Source of the DNA: Metridium senile
Lineage: Eukaryota > Cnidaria > Anthozoa > Actiniaria > Metridiidae
NCBI GenBank assembly: GCA_949775045.1
Contig: OX459109.1
Coordinates: forward strand, 631,990 to 695,989
DNA: 64,000 bases
Direction of reading: 5' to 3'
A program made the translations under genes and the position numbers. Below the pieces are notes generated by a model that searched no databases, was not told where the DNA came from, and saw only the letters and a list, made by a program, of their open reading frames with translations. Numbering within the stretch: the first letter of the stretch is position 1; each line of letters opens with the position of its first letter. This document shows positions 34,291 through 47,084 of this stretch, one piece after another.

Positions 34291-37200
34291 GTAATCTTGA
34301 ATGAGATGTTATGTATTTTTAACAGGACAGCCCAGGAGGCCGGCTGGTACATATACTTGCAACCATGTAACTCAAGAACTGTAAAGTCCTTTTGACGTTT
34401 ATGAAGTGTGTTAGTTTGACAATGAATCAAACGCACCTTGTTCAACACGTATAGGAGATAGTATTCTATAACGGTCGTCGGTTAATCCACCTTGATTAAA
34501 AAACCTCGATTTATCTCTTGCTAATGTTCTTCTAAGATTGTCTAGTTGTGTGTGTTTTTGCCTTTGTTCTTTTTCGCGTGTTGCTTGAGGGATCGATATC
34601 ATTGCTAGAAGAGAAAAGAGCACGCAAGATATTAATTGTGATGAAATTGAATCAAGCTTATCGCAATGAAGATTTCTCGAGATAAGCACCGCTAGTTCTC
34701 AAGTCTATATTCCACCGTTACAAAACTGTAAAAAATGGCCATTTTGTACACTCGATATATGATTAAACACCATGTCAACCAAACCGCGCAATCAGCTTAA
34801 CAAAGATCACATCTCAAATAAAAACATTGTTAAACAAGCTGATCTAGTGTATAGTTAACAAATCAACTCATTCGACATGCATAAAAACTAATCTCATTCC
34901 GAACACCGATCTGTTGTATTTATTATTTCTATTTTTCATTTCTTCTCATGATTTTCCTGCAGATTTTGCTTCAGTTGCTTCTATGGCGGGCCAGGGCAAA
35001 ATCAACCAACTAGGCGGTCTTTTTATAAATGGCAAACCTTTACCAAAGCCCTTGAGATTAAAGATCATCGAGCTAGCCCGGCTAGGTGTACGTCCTAGTG
35101 ATATTAGTCGTCAGCTTCGCGTTTCCCATGGATGTGTAAGTAAGATACTTAATAAGTTCCAAGAGACTGGCTCCGTCGAGCCAGGTGCAGCCCCGTCTTT
35201 CAAGAGAAAAGAGCTTTCACAAGTCATTCTAGTGAAAATTGAGGAATATGTTGGATCCCAGCCGGATATCTTCTCATGGGAGGTTCGAGATCGACTTATA
35301 AGAGACAAAGTTTGCTCCAAGTTAAGCGTACCTTCCTTGGAAGCTGTCAGTAGAGTGATTAAGACTTGTGCAAGCAAACTTAACCGACAAGCAGAACCTT
35401 CTAGCACGGTGGAAAATGATGGAAAACAGCCCAGTGAAGCGGAGGCAAGGAAAAAGAAAACGCCGTGCTTTAACGGACCGTTCTCCATATCAAACATATT
35501 AAATTTGTCTGAAGAAGAGGAAGAAAGACGAACGAAAAGCTCCGCTTGTAGCGACACGGAAAGTGGTAGGTTTGCTTTCATTTTATCCCATTCAATTCAA
35601 CTCAGCACCTCTCATTCATCTCTATTCATTTTGTTTAGTTTCGAGGCGTTTTAGGAAGATATTTATTTGGCATTTAACGGTCGTTTCAAACGAGTTTATC
35701 ACTGTTGTCTTGCATAAACAGCACACTTATTGATTCCCTATCTTAACTCACCTAATTCACTTCATTGACAAATTTACTTGTTAGCGATCCTCTTAATACG
35801 AATATAGACACTTGTTGTATTTAATCTTGGCAATAGTTCTATTGTTAATTGGAAGGCAAAAGCTTTGTTTGTGATCTACTGTTCTTCTATTCACCACCAT
35901 AAATAGTACAATCTTTCTTATAAACTTAATTACGGTGTCATTGATCATCGTACAAGATGTCACAATGCATACGAACCGTGCTCTGGCGCTCGTTTAAGTG
36001 AACAAAGAATCTTTGGCTGTGCTAGAACGATTTGTGTGTGCACTAACAACCCTTAGGGTGTATTTCAGACGTTTTCTAAAGATATCAATCAAACACTCTA
36101 TTACTTTGAGGTTATTTTTCTATTTGTTATTTTAAGGAATACCTTTAAAAAATCCTGAAAAACTTCCACAAACATTTGTTCTTTTCTCGCTGACATTTCG
36201 AAACTGATTTTGATAACATTTCTCCCTATTGTCAATTTAACGTGAGTTTTACTTCACTGAAAGATTCGACAAAATTTTGAATAGCATTTAATTCATTTTC
36301 CTTGAATACAATTTCAGACATTTTCCGAAATACATTCATTGCATGTTTCATGTATTTTTAATTTGTTCATTATCAAACATTCTTGTAAAACGATGAAAAA
36401 GTAGCAATAAAAAAACCGGATCAATAAATTTCTGAAAAAATCTGCACAACAACTTATTATAGATACATTTTATTTCTCATTTGTAATTAAGAAATATTCA
36501 CAGCTACACTGAATGCCATACAAACTTTACTGATGTGTTTGAAAAATTTGTTCTTTTAAGACATTTTGGACGAAAATGTTGAAAAAACTAGAAAAGACGA
36601 AGAGAGGACAGCTATGGCCCTGCCTTCACACAAACCACGGCGAAGCAGAACACGATTCACCATTCCACAGACAGAAGAGTTGGAAAAAGCCTTCCACAAG
36701 ACGCATTATCCTGATATCTACGCCCGAGAAGAACTCGCACAAAGATTGGGGCTTAGCGAAGCACGCGTTCAGGTATATAATGAAACAGTATTTGTTGTAT
36801 CTCAATGTTGTACACCGTTGTACTTTTCGAGTCCTTAATGTTTAACAAAATACGGGGAAAAAACAGAAACACAATTCAGTTGGACTTGTTACTATTTATT
36901 TCCTTCAAATGTTGTACATTTTTGTACCATTTGGGTACTTAAGTTAAAACGTTCACCAAAATACGGGAAAACCATAAACACATATCAGTTGAACTTAATA
37001 ATTATTTAAGTAAGTCCTTGTAAAATGTGATAGGAATTCCTCACACTCAACTTTCCCCTGTCCTCACATTCTATAAATCCGAAGTCAGCTCAACTCAACA
37101 ACTTTAAAAGTAAGATATAGATTCATCGTATAAAAGAGAGTGCTACTAACGTTTTTAAGTCAATCCTTCATCGGAGTAAAATTAGTAACTTATACAACGT

Positions 37201-40200
37201 GTAAACGAGGAACGTTTCGGATCTAAATCATTCGTCGAGGTAAAACTAGTTACTTATACAACGTGCATGCATGTTAGAAAAAAGAAGGGTGTTTCCAAAA
37301 CTGAAGTTTAGGAAGCCAGTTAATCCTTCGTCGGAGGAGTAAAGATGGTAACATATACACCGTATAAAAGAGAGTGTTACTTACTGGCGTTAAGGACGTT
37401 AATCCTTCGTCTGAGTCAAGATGGTAACTTATACACCGTATAAAAGAGAGTGTTACACTTTTATTTTGGTTGTTAATGCTTCGTTGAAGAGTAAAATGGT
37501 AACTCAAACATTGTGTAAAAGTGTAAAACTGAAAGATTTTTAATAAATACTCTTTTCATTTTCTTAAACATCTGTAAGATAAAGTTTGACGTAGCTTAAT
37601 GCAATTCTTAAACAAGCAAATTGCTTAACTCCCCTCAGCGTATGGACTATAACGACTTGTAAATATGTTGTACATTTTCTGCCAGATTGTCCAAATGTTG
37701 ACACTGGAGTAGAAAAGAAGGCGATACAAGGAAAGGCCTCCCATTGGGAACCGCCGATAGTCCTTAAAAAGGCCAACTAGTACCAAACGAGGCTGTTTAT
37801 CGAACAGCTTGAAAGGATAATAAAAATCCGTTACATCTCTTTTTTTGGAAAGATTAATCTAGCAGAAAGTTCGCTTTCCTAGAATCATCGACTGGTTACG
37901 CATTAATACTTCTTTTGTTACGCAAGTTTTCTTATTATTAGCTTGTCTTGTTCCGTATTTTGATGTTTTCTTTTTTTTTTAATTTGAGCTTAATTTTCTC
38001 CCAAAAGCGGCTACTTCAGAAATACCCAAACAGGATTTAGAGTAGTGTTGTATGTCTATAGGCCCTTCACTTGCTATTATCTTCGGCGTCGCTTTAGTTA
38101 GCTATAGAAGTCTGCCTTTGTGACAATTTTCGAGAGGCTCTCTGTAATAACAAACTCAACAACAAAAAAAAAAAAAACCTTAAAAGTGTTTATTTTATTG
38201 TGAAAATCTTTTCTTATAATGAAAGCGATGTAAGAGGTGTTATATATCAATAATATGGTTTTGATTCCATGTTTAAATGGGAGAAAAACGCCCAGTTTTA
38301 AGGGAGTGCAACACAAACAACCCAACCACTTAAAGAACTATCTAACCATTTAGCCATCATGTTCAGCCCCTCGAGCTATACTACACAAATCAAACAATTT
38401 TGCTTTGAGATGGTAGTTCCGATTGCTCGAGGGAACTCTCAGGACGTGTGATATATCTCAGCTAGTATAAAAGTAGCTTATCTTTCACCTAACGTTAGTC
38501 TAGCTGTGCGTTTAATTGATAGAAGACTGATTTGTAAGATAATTGTACTAGCTACGGGCTCAAATAGCAAGTGCGGTTAGTCGGGCACACTACTCGTCTC
38601 TTTTGAAAACGAGCTCCCTACGAGTAAATGCCAGGCCGATATCAAGGGTTTATGAAACCACACGGTAGCAAAACTTTGTAACGATGTGTAATGGATCAGT
38701 ACCAGAGCTGTTAAACAGTAAGGGAGCGAAACACACTCATGTCGAGAAGTCACTGAAAGATTAATGTCTGTCTAACACAATTAATCCTGAGAAATTCAAT
38801 TTATTAGCTAGGTTAATACAACAGAGACTTTATTAACTGATTGCATGATATAGGTAATGCAGAATGACATTGATAATGAATATGGTCAGTAAATGGCTTG
38901 TTTGGTAAGCAGAATCTTTCAATAATAAAGTCATGCTTTTTGAAGTGGCGAAACGGAGAATTAAAAAAAACCCCGATGTTCGCAATCCTGGTATTTCTTA
39001 AAGTTATCATTTAAGAATTGTGAGTTCAATTCTGCTCAGTGTTATAGTAAGAATTTATTGTGGCTGTCACTGACAAAACAGTTCTTTCTGATAAGTTTCA
39101 CTCAGTATAAGAGATGAAAAGAAGACTCTAGTGAAAACAATTGATCGTAAAGCGTATTGAGATGTATATGAAAGGCTATACAGGAACGCATTACATTGCA
39201 TTGCAAAAAGAACAAAACGTGTGCAATAAAATTATAAAGACGTGGATATTAGATGAATAGTATGTTGTTAAATAATACTATCAGATCAAAAAACTTACAG
39301 CAAATAATTGAAAGTAAAAGTCAAAAACTTCAAAGTCAAAAAAGCAAACGATTGGACGTAAAAATAAGCTGTCTTTTACCAAGCGCAAATCTCTTGCTTG
39401 ACTAAACAACTAGTCAACGAAAAAAGAGAAAAAAATGACAAAGAAACCCTCAATTATTGCTTCAGTTTCTTAAGTAATCTTGACGAAAACCCTAAGTTTA
39501 AAAACTGTGGATTAATTTGATTTGCTTCTTTTGTAACACTCCCCTTTACAGACAAAAGACCCGAGGTAATCAGTCAAAATGGAACAACATTAACTGCATC
39601 AGTTTTCCACAACACGTAAAAAATATAATACTAGGGGCGGATGACAACATTTTAGTAAATGTTTTATTCTTGTTGTATAAATATGTTTTATAGAATACAA
39701 AAATTCATGGAAAATACAGACTTTGGAATATTATAAACTTGCAGAATTTGAAAATTTAGAATCTATAATAGCAAAGAAAACATCCAGGTTGCACAACCAT
39801 TTGAAAAAATACGAAAAACGGCTAAAGAATCTGTATAGTATCGGGACGTAATACTCTAAATGTAGTATTTTCGTATTTGTAAACTAAAAACTAGCCTATA
39901 AAATGACTAGCTTCTAGAATGGAAGTGAACAATTTAATGTCATATTGAAATATTGTAATTAAAAAAAAAAACTGCATCGGTTTTTGAGAGTTAGTCTTTC
40001 GAATAACCCAACTATCGGTTAAAAGCAGAAATGAAAGTATCTAAAATGCTAGCGTTGCTTTGTTTTTGACTTAAGAGTACATATATATTTGGAGTTTTCA
40101 CGGCTGTCATTCTCCAAAGTGGTTATCAAACAATGTTGGCATTTGTTGGTTCAAGGGAGGGTTTTGACCATGACTTTTATAGTATTGAAGCACTCTCTTT

Positions 40201-43200
40201 GATCGACTGATAAGAAATGACTCCAGGGTTTTGAGATAGTGCTGATCGAAATGAAACCCGTTTTCTTTTGTTTGTAAGTCTAGGCGTTCAAACTTGTACT
40301 CGTTGTTTCCGTTGCCGAACTCAACAAGGAATAGAGTTTCTTTGTTTAGTGGGCATCAAAAAGATTTCAAATTTGTGAGAAAACTAGAAGAAATTAAATG
40401 TAATTTGCAATTGTCGTTTAAACAATTTATTGTCGTTTACAGTGACAGTCTAAAAGAAACAAAATGGTTTCTTTGTTAAGACGGCGTAAAAAAGATTCAA
40501 AATAGTGAGAAAACATCACGAAATCACACGTAAACTGTAATTGTCTTTTAACTTTGCTTGCTTTATATTCATTTTCTTTAAGTTTACTGTTTAAGATCTT
40601 CGTTGTTTAAAATGTTTAAACTGACAAAAGTATTTGAAAACTAGAGACAAATTAGTCTTTTTTTTTCCAACTAATTCGTTGTTTCAGGTCTTCAAATATA
40701 TACCCGAGGCTGATTTCTATTCAAAAACATTATGAAACGAACAAAAACCGGCCTAAAACAACTTTTATTTGTACATTTTCACGATCAGCTCATGTTCATT
40801 GTTCAAATATAATCAATCGATACAATAAAACACAAGTGCATTATGGGAAAACTCAATTGTCTCTTCAAAATCAAGTTAAACTTCGTCAAAAACATGTAAG
40901 CTGTTCCTAGTCGCTTTAGAGACTAGATTCTACCGCGATTCAAACTAATTAGATCCGTTAGATGATCGGAGCCTTTCTGAAAACATTCTCTCGTGCAAAG
41001 AGCCGCGAAGTGGAGGTATTGATGTTAATTTCTTTATGAATTCCATGTATTCTTGAGTGTCTAAAAAAACTCGTTTTAATATGATCAAGGAAATTCAATT
41101 AAGTTCATTTTGTGTTAAGTGGATATAGCTTGACTATACTTCAAGCTAGAAAACCACACTTAATTCGAGATGAAATATGTATGACAAGGCGGTGAGAGTT
41201 TTGCAACTGCTATACTAGCTATTCAGCTGAGGTTTGATGACTTCAAACTTCACTGTTTTGCTTCAACTTCTACACCGAGATAAGATAGGAATAATTCTAA
41301 CAATACAATACACTTTGAGATCAAACCGCAGAATATCAAAAACAAAAAACTTTTGTAAACTAAAATGACTGGCTTTGAATTCTTGTTGAATGACTTTCGA
41401 AGAAACAGAACCAGCTAACTCAATGAGTCTGTTTCGTCTGTTGTACGTGTAAAACGTCTTTAAATTCAACCGAAAGTGTATCGAATGCTTTGTTACAAAG
41501 TTCCCACAAGTGTTTGCTAACACGTTGATCTCTTTTGTCGCTATTTAATCAATTAAAAGACATTTATTCATCTATCGATCTCTTCATTCAGTTAAGTTTC
41601 GCTGAATAAGTCTCATTGTTTGCTAATAGTTACCCCAAGATGAACTTTTATTGTAATGAATTGAATGAATTAAATGAAACCAAATTTAACATTAAGATAT
41701 GAAATAGACATGAGACGTTATTTAAGGCTTATTTATAGGAGTATAGTGTTTGCTCTAGTTAATTGCTCGCGGCCCTCTAGGCGTGGAATACACCCTCACA
41801 CAGTGAAAAGGGTAGGGCTTTGTTTTATAAACACGTTCAACCATTTGGGTTAATGGAGGTTACCTCGGATTTAAAACATTTCTTATTGTGTTTTAATATA
41901 CAATACGTAGTCCTATCTGTGTTGGCTAGGCAACCTTTTTATGAACGACTCCTAAAACGTGTTCTTTAGGTCTAGAAATGAAGGGATGGAGTCAAGCGCC
42001 GGCGAGTTCACTCGCACCATTCAATGACTTGGAGGTTTTTCGGTTAATTACAAAGCCTTGATTAGACCAGATGCCGTTTGAATCTTTGTTAGTCCGTCTA
42101 TGTTTAGTGTGTTCTAATCACGAGGGTGCTGAGGCAGGCCTAATGAAAAAGCAGGAAATAAGTGCACCTTTTGCCTACATCTGCCCGCTGGATTCCCAAC
42201 CCAAACAGTACGGCTCTTCAATACCATTGTTTATTGTTATCGTAATATACTTGTCAATAAAACGTTTATTGATAGCTTAATGTGTACGAACAGCAAGATA
42301 CACTATCGTCTAACGGAAAATAACCCCGAGAGAGGTCCTTGTATTTAACTAAACATTCACTATAGTGTATGCACATATGTCAATTAGACTACGGAAGAAA
42401 GTGCTCTATAGCCTTTGAAAACACCGATATTACTTAACGTGAACAAAGTTTACTACACGTACAGCTAATTAACCATGTCTTCAACCATTTACTATGCCTT
42501 TACCAGGGTTTGTTAAGGTTAAATCATGTGACTGATGTAATCCTTCACACTTGTATGGTTAACTCTTTTGTTATATTATTCACGCTATGCCACGACGCCC
42601 TTTAGCCCCTACCCCCTCCCCTCCCAGTTTACTATGTCTTCACCTGCAGGGTTTGTTAAGGTTAAATCACGTGACTGATGTAACCCTTCACACTTGTATG
42701 GTTAACTCTTTTGTTATATTATTCACGCTATGCCACGACGCCCTTTAGCCCCTACCCCCTCCCCTCCCAGTTTACTATGTCTTCACCTGCAGGGTTTGTT
42801 AAGGTTAAATCACGTGACTGATGTAACCCTTCACACTTGTATGGTTAACTCTTTTGTTATATTATTCACGCTATGCCACGACGCCCTTTAGCCCCTACCC
42901 CCTCCCCTCCCAGTTTACTATGTCTTCACCTGCAGGGTTTGTTAAGGTTAAATCACGTGACTGATGTAACCCTTCACACTTGTATGGTTAACTCTTTTGT
43001 TATATTATTCACGCTATGCCACGACGCCCTTTAGCCCCTACCCCCTCTCCTCCCAGTTTACATTGTTCTTTCAATACTGCTTAACAAACGCTTCAAAACA
43101 GTTGCACTCCCATATATTGATAACATATTTGACTAACCCCTCCCTTACTGAGCATATACTTATCACCCTCTCTCACATTACATCACACATCTCACCCCTG

Positions 43201-43953
43201 CCCTATAGTAAAACTTTTGTCACTCTATCTGCCATTGTTGCTACCTTCCCCCTTTCCTCCCCTGTAAACCTTCCCTATTTTCATTGCATTTGTCTGATTC
43301 TAATTGATACGCATTAAAACAGGTTTTTGTTCTATTCTAATGTGCTTCAAAACAGTAACTTCTCTCTCCATTAGATTTAATATTATTATTTTCTCTCGCC
43401 ACTCTCTTAATACTATATTAACACTATATTATTTACTTTGTTCACTATACCGTTTAACCCTCCCCTCCCTCCCTCTTATCACATTTTGTCACGTCTGGTA
43501 CCCCTTACTATGTTAATTTATGTGTTTACTTTGTTCACTATGTTTATCCCTCCCCTCCCTCTTATCACATTTTGTCATGTCTGGTACCCCTTCCTATGTT
43601 AATTTATGTGTTTACTTTGTTCACTATGTTTATCCCTCCCCTCCCTCTTATCACATTTTGTTACGTCTGGTACCCATTACTATATTAAGTCATCTGTTTA
43701 TTTTGTTCACTATGTTTAACCCTCCCCTCCCCTCCTACTTTATTGTCACTTTATCAATACATTTAACATTGGCTTATATATTTTCTAGGTATGGTTTTCA
43801 AATCGACGAGCTCGCCTTCGTAAAGAAAGACTTCTCCCATGTACAGAAGAGTTCTTTTATTCACCAATGGCTCACTATCCTTATGCTTTATTGCTACAAG
43901 CATCACAGCCGCTCAACAGCTCGTTCGCACACGAATGTGTACCGTTCTATTGA
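34266..43953 (+). CDS. Pax-D: PaxD/Pax3/7-like transcription factor
   Basis: Nuclear regulator. Exons: 34266-34290 (predicted), 34963-35565, 36561-36772, 43789-43953; 334 aa. Complete paired domain from about residue 18 with [19 protein letters not shown], then RED half [17 protein letters not shown]. Octapeptide FSISNILN lies before an acidic run (EEEEE). The homeodomain (235-294) is the most canonical of the four: [31 protein letters not shown] and [15 protein letters not shown], with Ser50. SDTESD before it recalls the DSE stretch of Pax3/7. Intron 3, splitting the homeodomain after residue 46, is 7 kb. It holds 143-bp and about 88-bp pyrimidine-rich repeat arrays right up to the last exon. 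The short tail ends AHECVPFY. Confidence 0.93.
34411..34602 (-). CDS. Unidentified antisense open frame in Pax-D intron 1
   Basis: Minus-strand frame of 63 codons from ATG 34602 (92 if ATG 34689 is used). The shorter form starts just after an acceptor-like ctcttctag on the minus strand. The product is polar and charged ([37 protein letters not shown]), unlike the low-complexity frames elsewhere. The longer form adds a hydrophobic run ([15 protein letters not shown]) that could be a signal peptide. No family recognised. It may be a chance frame or the last exon of an antisense gene. Confidence 0.28.
   Translation of the reverse strand: MISIPQATREKEQRQKHTQLDNLRRTLARDKSRFFNQGGLTDDRYRILSPIRVEQGAFDSLSN
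36807..37014. repeat. 104-bp tandem duplication
   Basis: Two diverged copies starting gttgtaca (36807 and 36911), each followed by aaaatacggg and cagttg(g/a)actt. It lies just after the homeodomain exon of Pax-D. Confidence 0.75.
37124..37520. repeat. Tandem ataaaagagagtgtta units
   Basis: About five units of 60-80 bp with cgtataaaagagagtgttac, gttaatccttcgtc and gagtaaaatggtaactt. They match the interior of the inverted-repeat element at 10200-10690. Inverted ends are not obvious here. Confidence 0.8.
37521..42489. other. Pax-D intron 3, mostly featureless
   Basis: About 5 kb of AT-rich sequence without recognisable exon, array or inverted repeat. A weak two-copy similarity (aaaagattc, gtgagaaaac) occurs at 40350-40560. 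Conserved non-coding elements could not be assessed without a second genome. Confidence 0.45.
42490..43060 (+). repeat. 143-bp tandem array, four units
   Basis: Unit starts gggtttgttaaggttaaatc at 42506, 42649, 42792 and 42935. Each carries tcacgtgactgatgtaaccc (with a CACGTG E-box in three of four), ttcacgctatgccacgacgc and a C-rich end with accccctcccctcccag. Units 2-4 are nearly identical. It lies in Pax-D intron 3. Confidence 0.96.
43432..43735 (+). repeat. 85-93-bp pyrimidine-rich tandem units
   Basis: Four units beginning gttcactat at 43440, 43533, 43619 and 43704, each with cctcccctccctc and tcacattttgt(c/t)a(c/t)gtctgg. The array ends about 55 bp before the last Pax-D exon, and its pyrimidine richness merges with the acceptor tract. 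Open frames here are repeat artefacts. Confidence 0.9.
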
Positions 43954-45837
43954 AATGATTGCTTTCTTCTTTACTTCCTGCCCTTCTTTCTTTCCTATTC
44001 CCTTTCTTCTTTTCTTTCTCTTAATATCATCCTCTAGTTCTCTTTCTTTAGAACTTTTTTTCTTCTCTTCTCTTTTGTAAATCATATTTCACTTCACTCT
44101 TAGTTTTCAAATTCTTAATTAATATTATCAACATATATAATTATATATAAATGAAATCATAAATTGTAATATAGCTTAATTCTATTGTTCAAATGACTGT
44201 GTATAAGGCCCATAGCTATAGTATTCTGGCGGATTGATTACCTTATAATATGTTATAAATGTATCGCATTAAATATAGTTTCGTTTCGTTACAAAATGTT
44301 ACAAATACTATATGATGCAAAATTACAGCCAGGGATTATTATATATCAAGATATTTCAAAAAATGTGTTTGCCTAGTTGCTTACTATTCATTGTAATGAC
44401 AGCTATCCATGAAAGGGTCTTCTAGAAATGATCCAACATCATCAGCAGTTTTGATTGGTGATTTCTAAAGCCTGGTTCCTGCCAGGATCACTGTGATAGC
44501 GCGCTTTCGTTTTAGTGAAATAAAAAAAATATCACTGCTGACTGAAGGTTGAAGCTTAAATTTGATAAAAACATATCTGAACACAAAAAAATTAGTCTTG
44601 AATTTCTTTAACCACAAAGAACTCTTAGCTATATTATCATAGCTAAACATGATTTTGGTGATCGCAGCGAACCAGGCTTACATACTCAATTCCTGATTTA
44701 ATTTCCTAAAAAATCAACAAAAAAACGCAATTTTCAAAGCTATAAGAAAAGATCAAAAAACATTAGTTTAGTTTTGATTGGTGATTTCTATTACATACTT
44801 AATTCCTGATTCAATTTCCTAAAAATCAAGACAAAAAAACGGCTTAAATAGTGACAGGTGTTAAATGCCGTTTAACTGAAATCGCTTATAGAAATGTTGG
44901 TGTTCATAATTTTTCACCTATTTTATTGCTTAAATTGGAATTGAAAACATTTTATTTGCTCATTTGGTTTGATTTGATTTGCTTGGTTTATCGTGTTGTA
45001 AAAATGACTTGATGATCAATCGTTCTAGAATACTTGATCATAACCTGCTGTTGTTTTCCTCTGATTTTTGTTTGATTTCCGGTTCAGTTAACTGTTTCCC
45101 TCTTCTGATAAGCTCTCATTAGGCAAAATTAGGTCTTTAACTCGAATCAAAAGGCTTGTTTTGAAAAACTATTAAGATACAGAGAAGATGTTTTTATCTT
45201 TTCTTTGTTCCTTATTGAAAGTTTCTTTTGAAATGTTTGTGAATAGACATTGATAGGAAAACACGCTATTCATTATTCGCAATCACGCTGTTTTTAAAGC
45301 TCTTTTATTCCTTGTTTAATCACGAAAAACATTTAACCGTCAACACAACACTTTATCTTCAAACAAATATAAAGTATCAGAAATTGTGGGAGAAATTAAA
45401 GTGTCAATCACTGTGATTTCTCCGAGTCTCAGGTGAATGTTGTGAATTAGATGTATGACGTTTAGTGATATTTTCCGTGAAGATAGCCCGTTTTTAGTTG
45501 TTTTATTTTCAATAGTAATAACTGTTAGACTCTGTAGGGTGCAAATCCGGCCGGAGGCGGACTTGAAAATACACCCCGCATACAGAGCCCCGCATAGTAT
45601 ATTAAGTGATTGACTTTTCTGGCTATTTTGATATCCTATTTAGCAATGAAATTGCTGTAAACTAAATATATATATAGATATAGATATATATTCAAATCAA
45701 TCAATCAATCTAATTTATTTAAAAACCTATAGCTCTGAAGTTGTAATACATGGGTTGCTCCTAGTGTTCCTACAATTAAAGTTAAACTGAACCATATGTT
45801 TACTTTCCTTTTTGCTAGTAATAGTTATTGCAGTATG
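43954..45837. other. Downstream of Pax-D, no gene seen
   Basis: Begins with the likely 3' UTR, pyrimidine-rich to about 44080. A short duplicated phrase (ttttgattggtgatttct) occurs at 44451 and 44775. Otherwise AT-rich and unremarkable. Confidence 0.45.
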
Positions 45838-46372
45838 ATATACACCTATTTCAATAATCGTTGTCGCAATCAAAGCTACAGTCCACACTCAGAAGCTTGC
45901 AAAGGATGTTGGTATTTCTTCTCTTGTTATCGATTTATTCATAGCATATTTTGAGTCGGTGTACGTGTTTGTGTTATATGACCATAACAAGTTGTTGCAG
46001 TGGTAGATGATGAAGCAAACATTTCTTTAAAGGATGTTGGTATTTCTTCTCTTGTTATCGATTTATTCATAGCATATTTTGAGTCGGTGTACGTGTTTGT
46101 GTTATATGACCATAACAAGTTGTTGCAGTGGTAGATGATAAAGCAAACATTTCTTTAAAGGATGTTGGTATTTCTTCTCTTGTTATCGATTTATTCATAG
46201 CATATTTTGGTTGTACGTGTTTGTGTTATATGACCATAACAAGTTGTTTAGTGCAGTGGTAGATGATGAAGCAAACATTTCTTTAGAAAATTGTGTAGCA
46301 AACCACACATTATGTTTATATTACTTATTACTGACAACCTTTGCAGGCTTCAGAGTGTGCAATTAGGTGTAT
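45838..46372. mobile_element. 535-bp inverted-repeat element with three 128-bp units
   Basis: Left end atatacacctatttc...ctcagaagcttgcaaagg is the inverse of the right end cctttgcaggcttcagagtg...aggtgtatat. Between them aaaggatgttggtatttctt starts exact-spaced units at 45901, 46029 and 46157. Related ends occur at 10251-10272/10639-10660 and a left half at about 22955. Non-autonomous; no frame of interest. Confidence 0.82.
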
Positions 46373-46761
46373 ATACATATTTTGATTTACTCGTCAAAAT
46401 TTTATTTAGCTTAATTTATCCTTTTTTCAAATTATTTTCAGTGTAAACTTGTTTCAAATAATTCAATTTCCTGCTTGTGGACATACTTCCGTACGCTTTT
46501 TGTTCTTTTCTTGTTTGTTTTGTTGTTCGATGATCGAATCCACAATTACTATATTTTAAACAGTTCAAGGACCCTTCAAGCAATGTTTATGATAACTAGT
46601 TTATTCCTCGATATTATCTTATCGTCTCGACAAATCGCCCGTAATGTTGTTTCGTCTAAAAGTAAATTCAACAAAATCAGAGACTCATTCGTGTCAGATT
46701 GTGTCCGTCCCGTTTTCTTACCAGACGGCTGGTCCGTGACAATATTTTTTCATCATATTTA

Positions 46762-46958
46762 GACCCCGTCTACACGGATCCGGATACTTTTGCAACCGCA
46801 TACTTTTTGATGCGAATCGGCGTATCGTCCACACGAATCCAGTGAATCCGGTCACCGAAACCGCATACTTTTACTTGAATCCTCTGGATACGCGGATTCG
46901 TGTGGACGCAAATATTTCTATGCGGTTTCAGCCGGATCGGATTCGTGTAGACGAGGCC
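46762..46958. mobile_element. 197-bp MITE with TTA duplication
   Basis: Ends gaccccgtctacacggatcc and cggattcgtgtagacgaggcc-type inverted repeats, with internal tgcggtttc/gaaaccgca pairing. TTA flanks both sides (46759-46761 and 46959-46961), as in PIF/Harbinger elements. It interrupts a copy of the gtccgtc-box element described at 32697. A fragment is present near 53332. Confidence 0.82.
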
Positions 46959-47084
46959 TTATTCATGCGACGGTTTGTCCGTCAGTGTGAAAACTATTAT
47001 CAAGAGTGAATAGTAATTGTATGTTAAAAAATAAACAATGGTTAACATTATGTTTTACATAAAACTAGACGCTCTATGAGCGTG

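Noticed and set aside
43520..44080. 186-codon frame overlapping the last Pax-D exon
   Set aside because: It reads the pyrimidine-rich repeat and then the Pax exon in the wrong frame. The homeodomain frame ([12 protein letters not shown]) ending at 43953 is clearly the real one.
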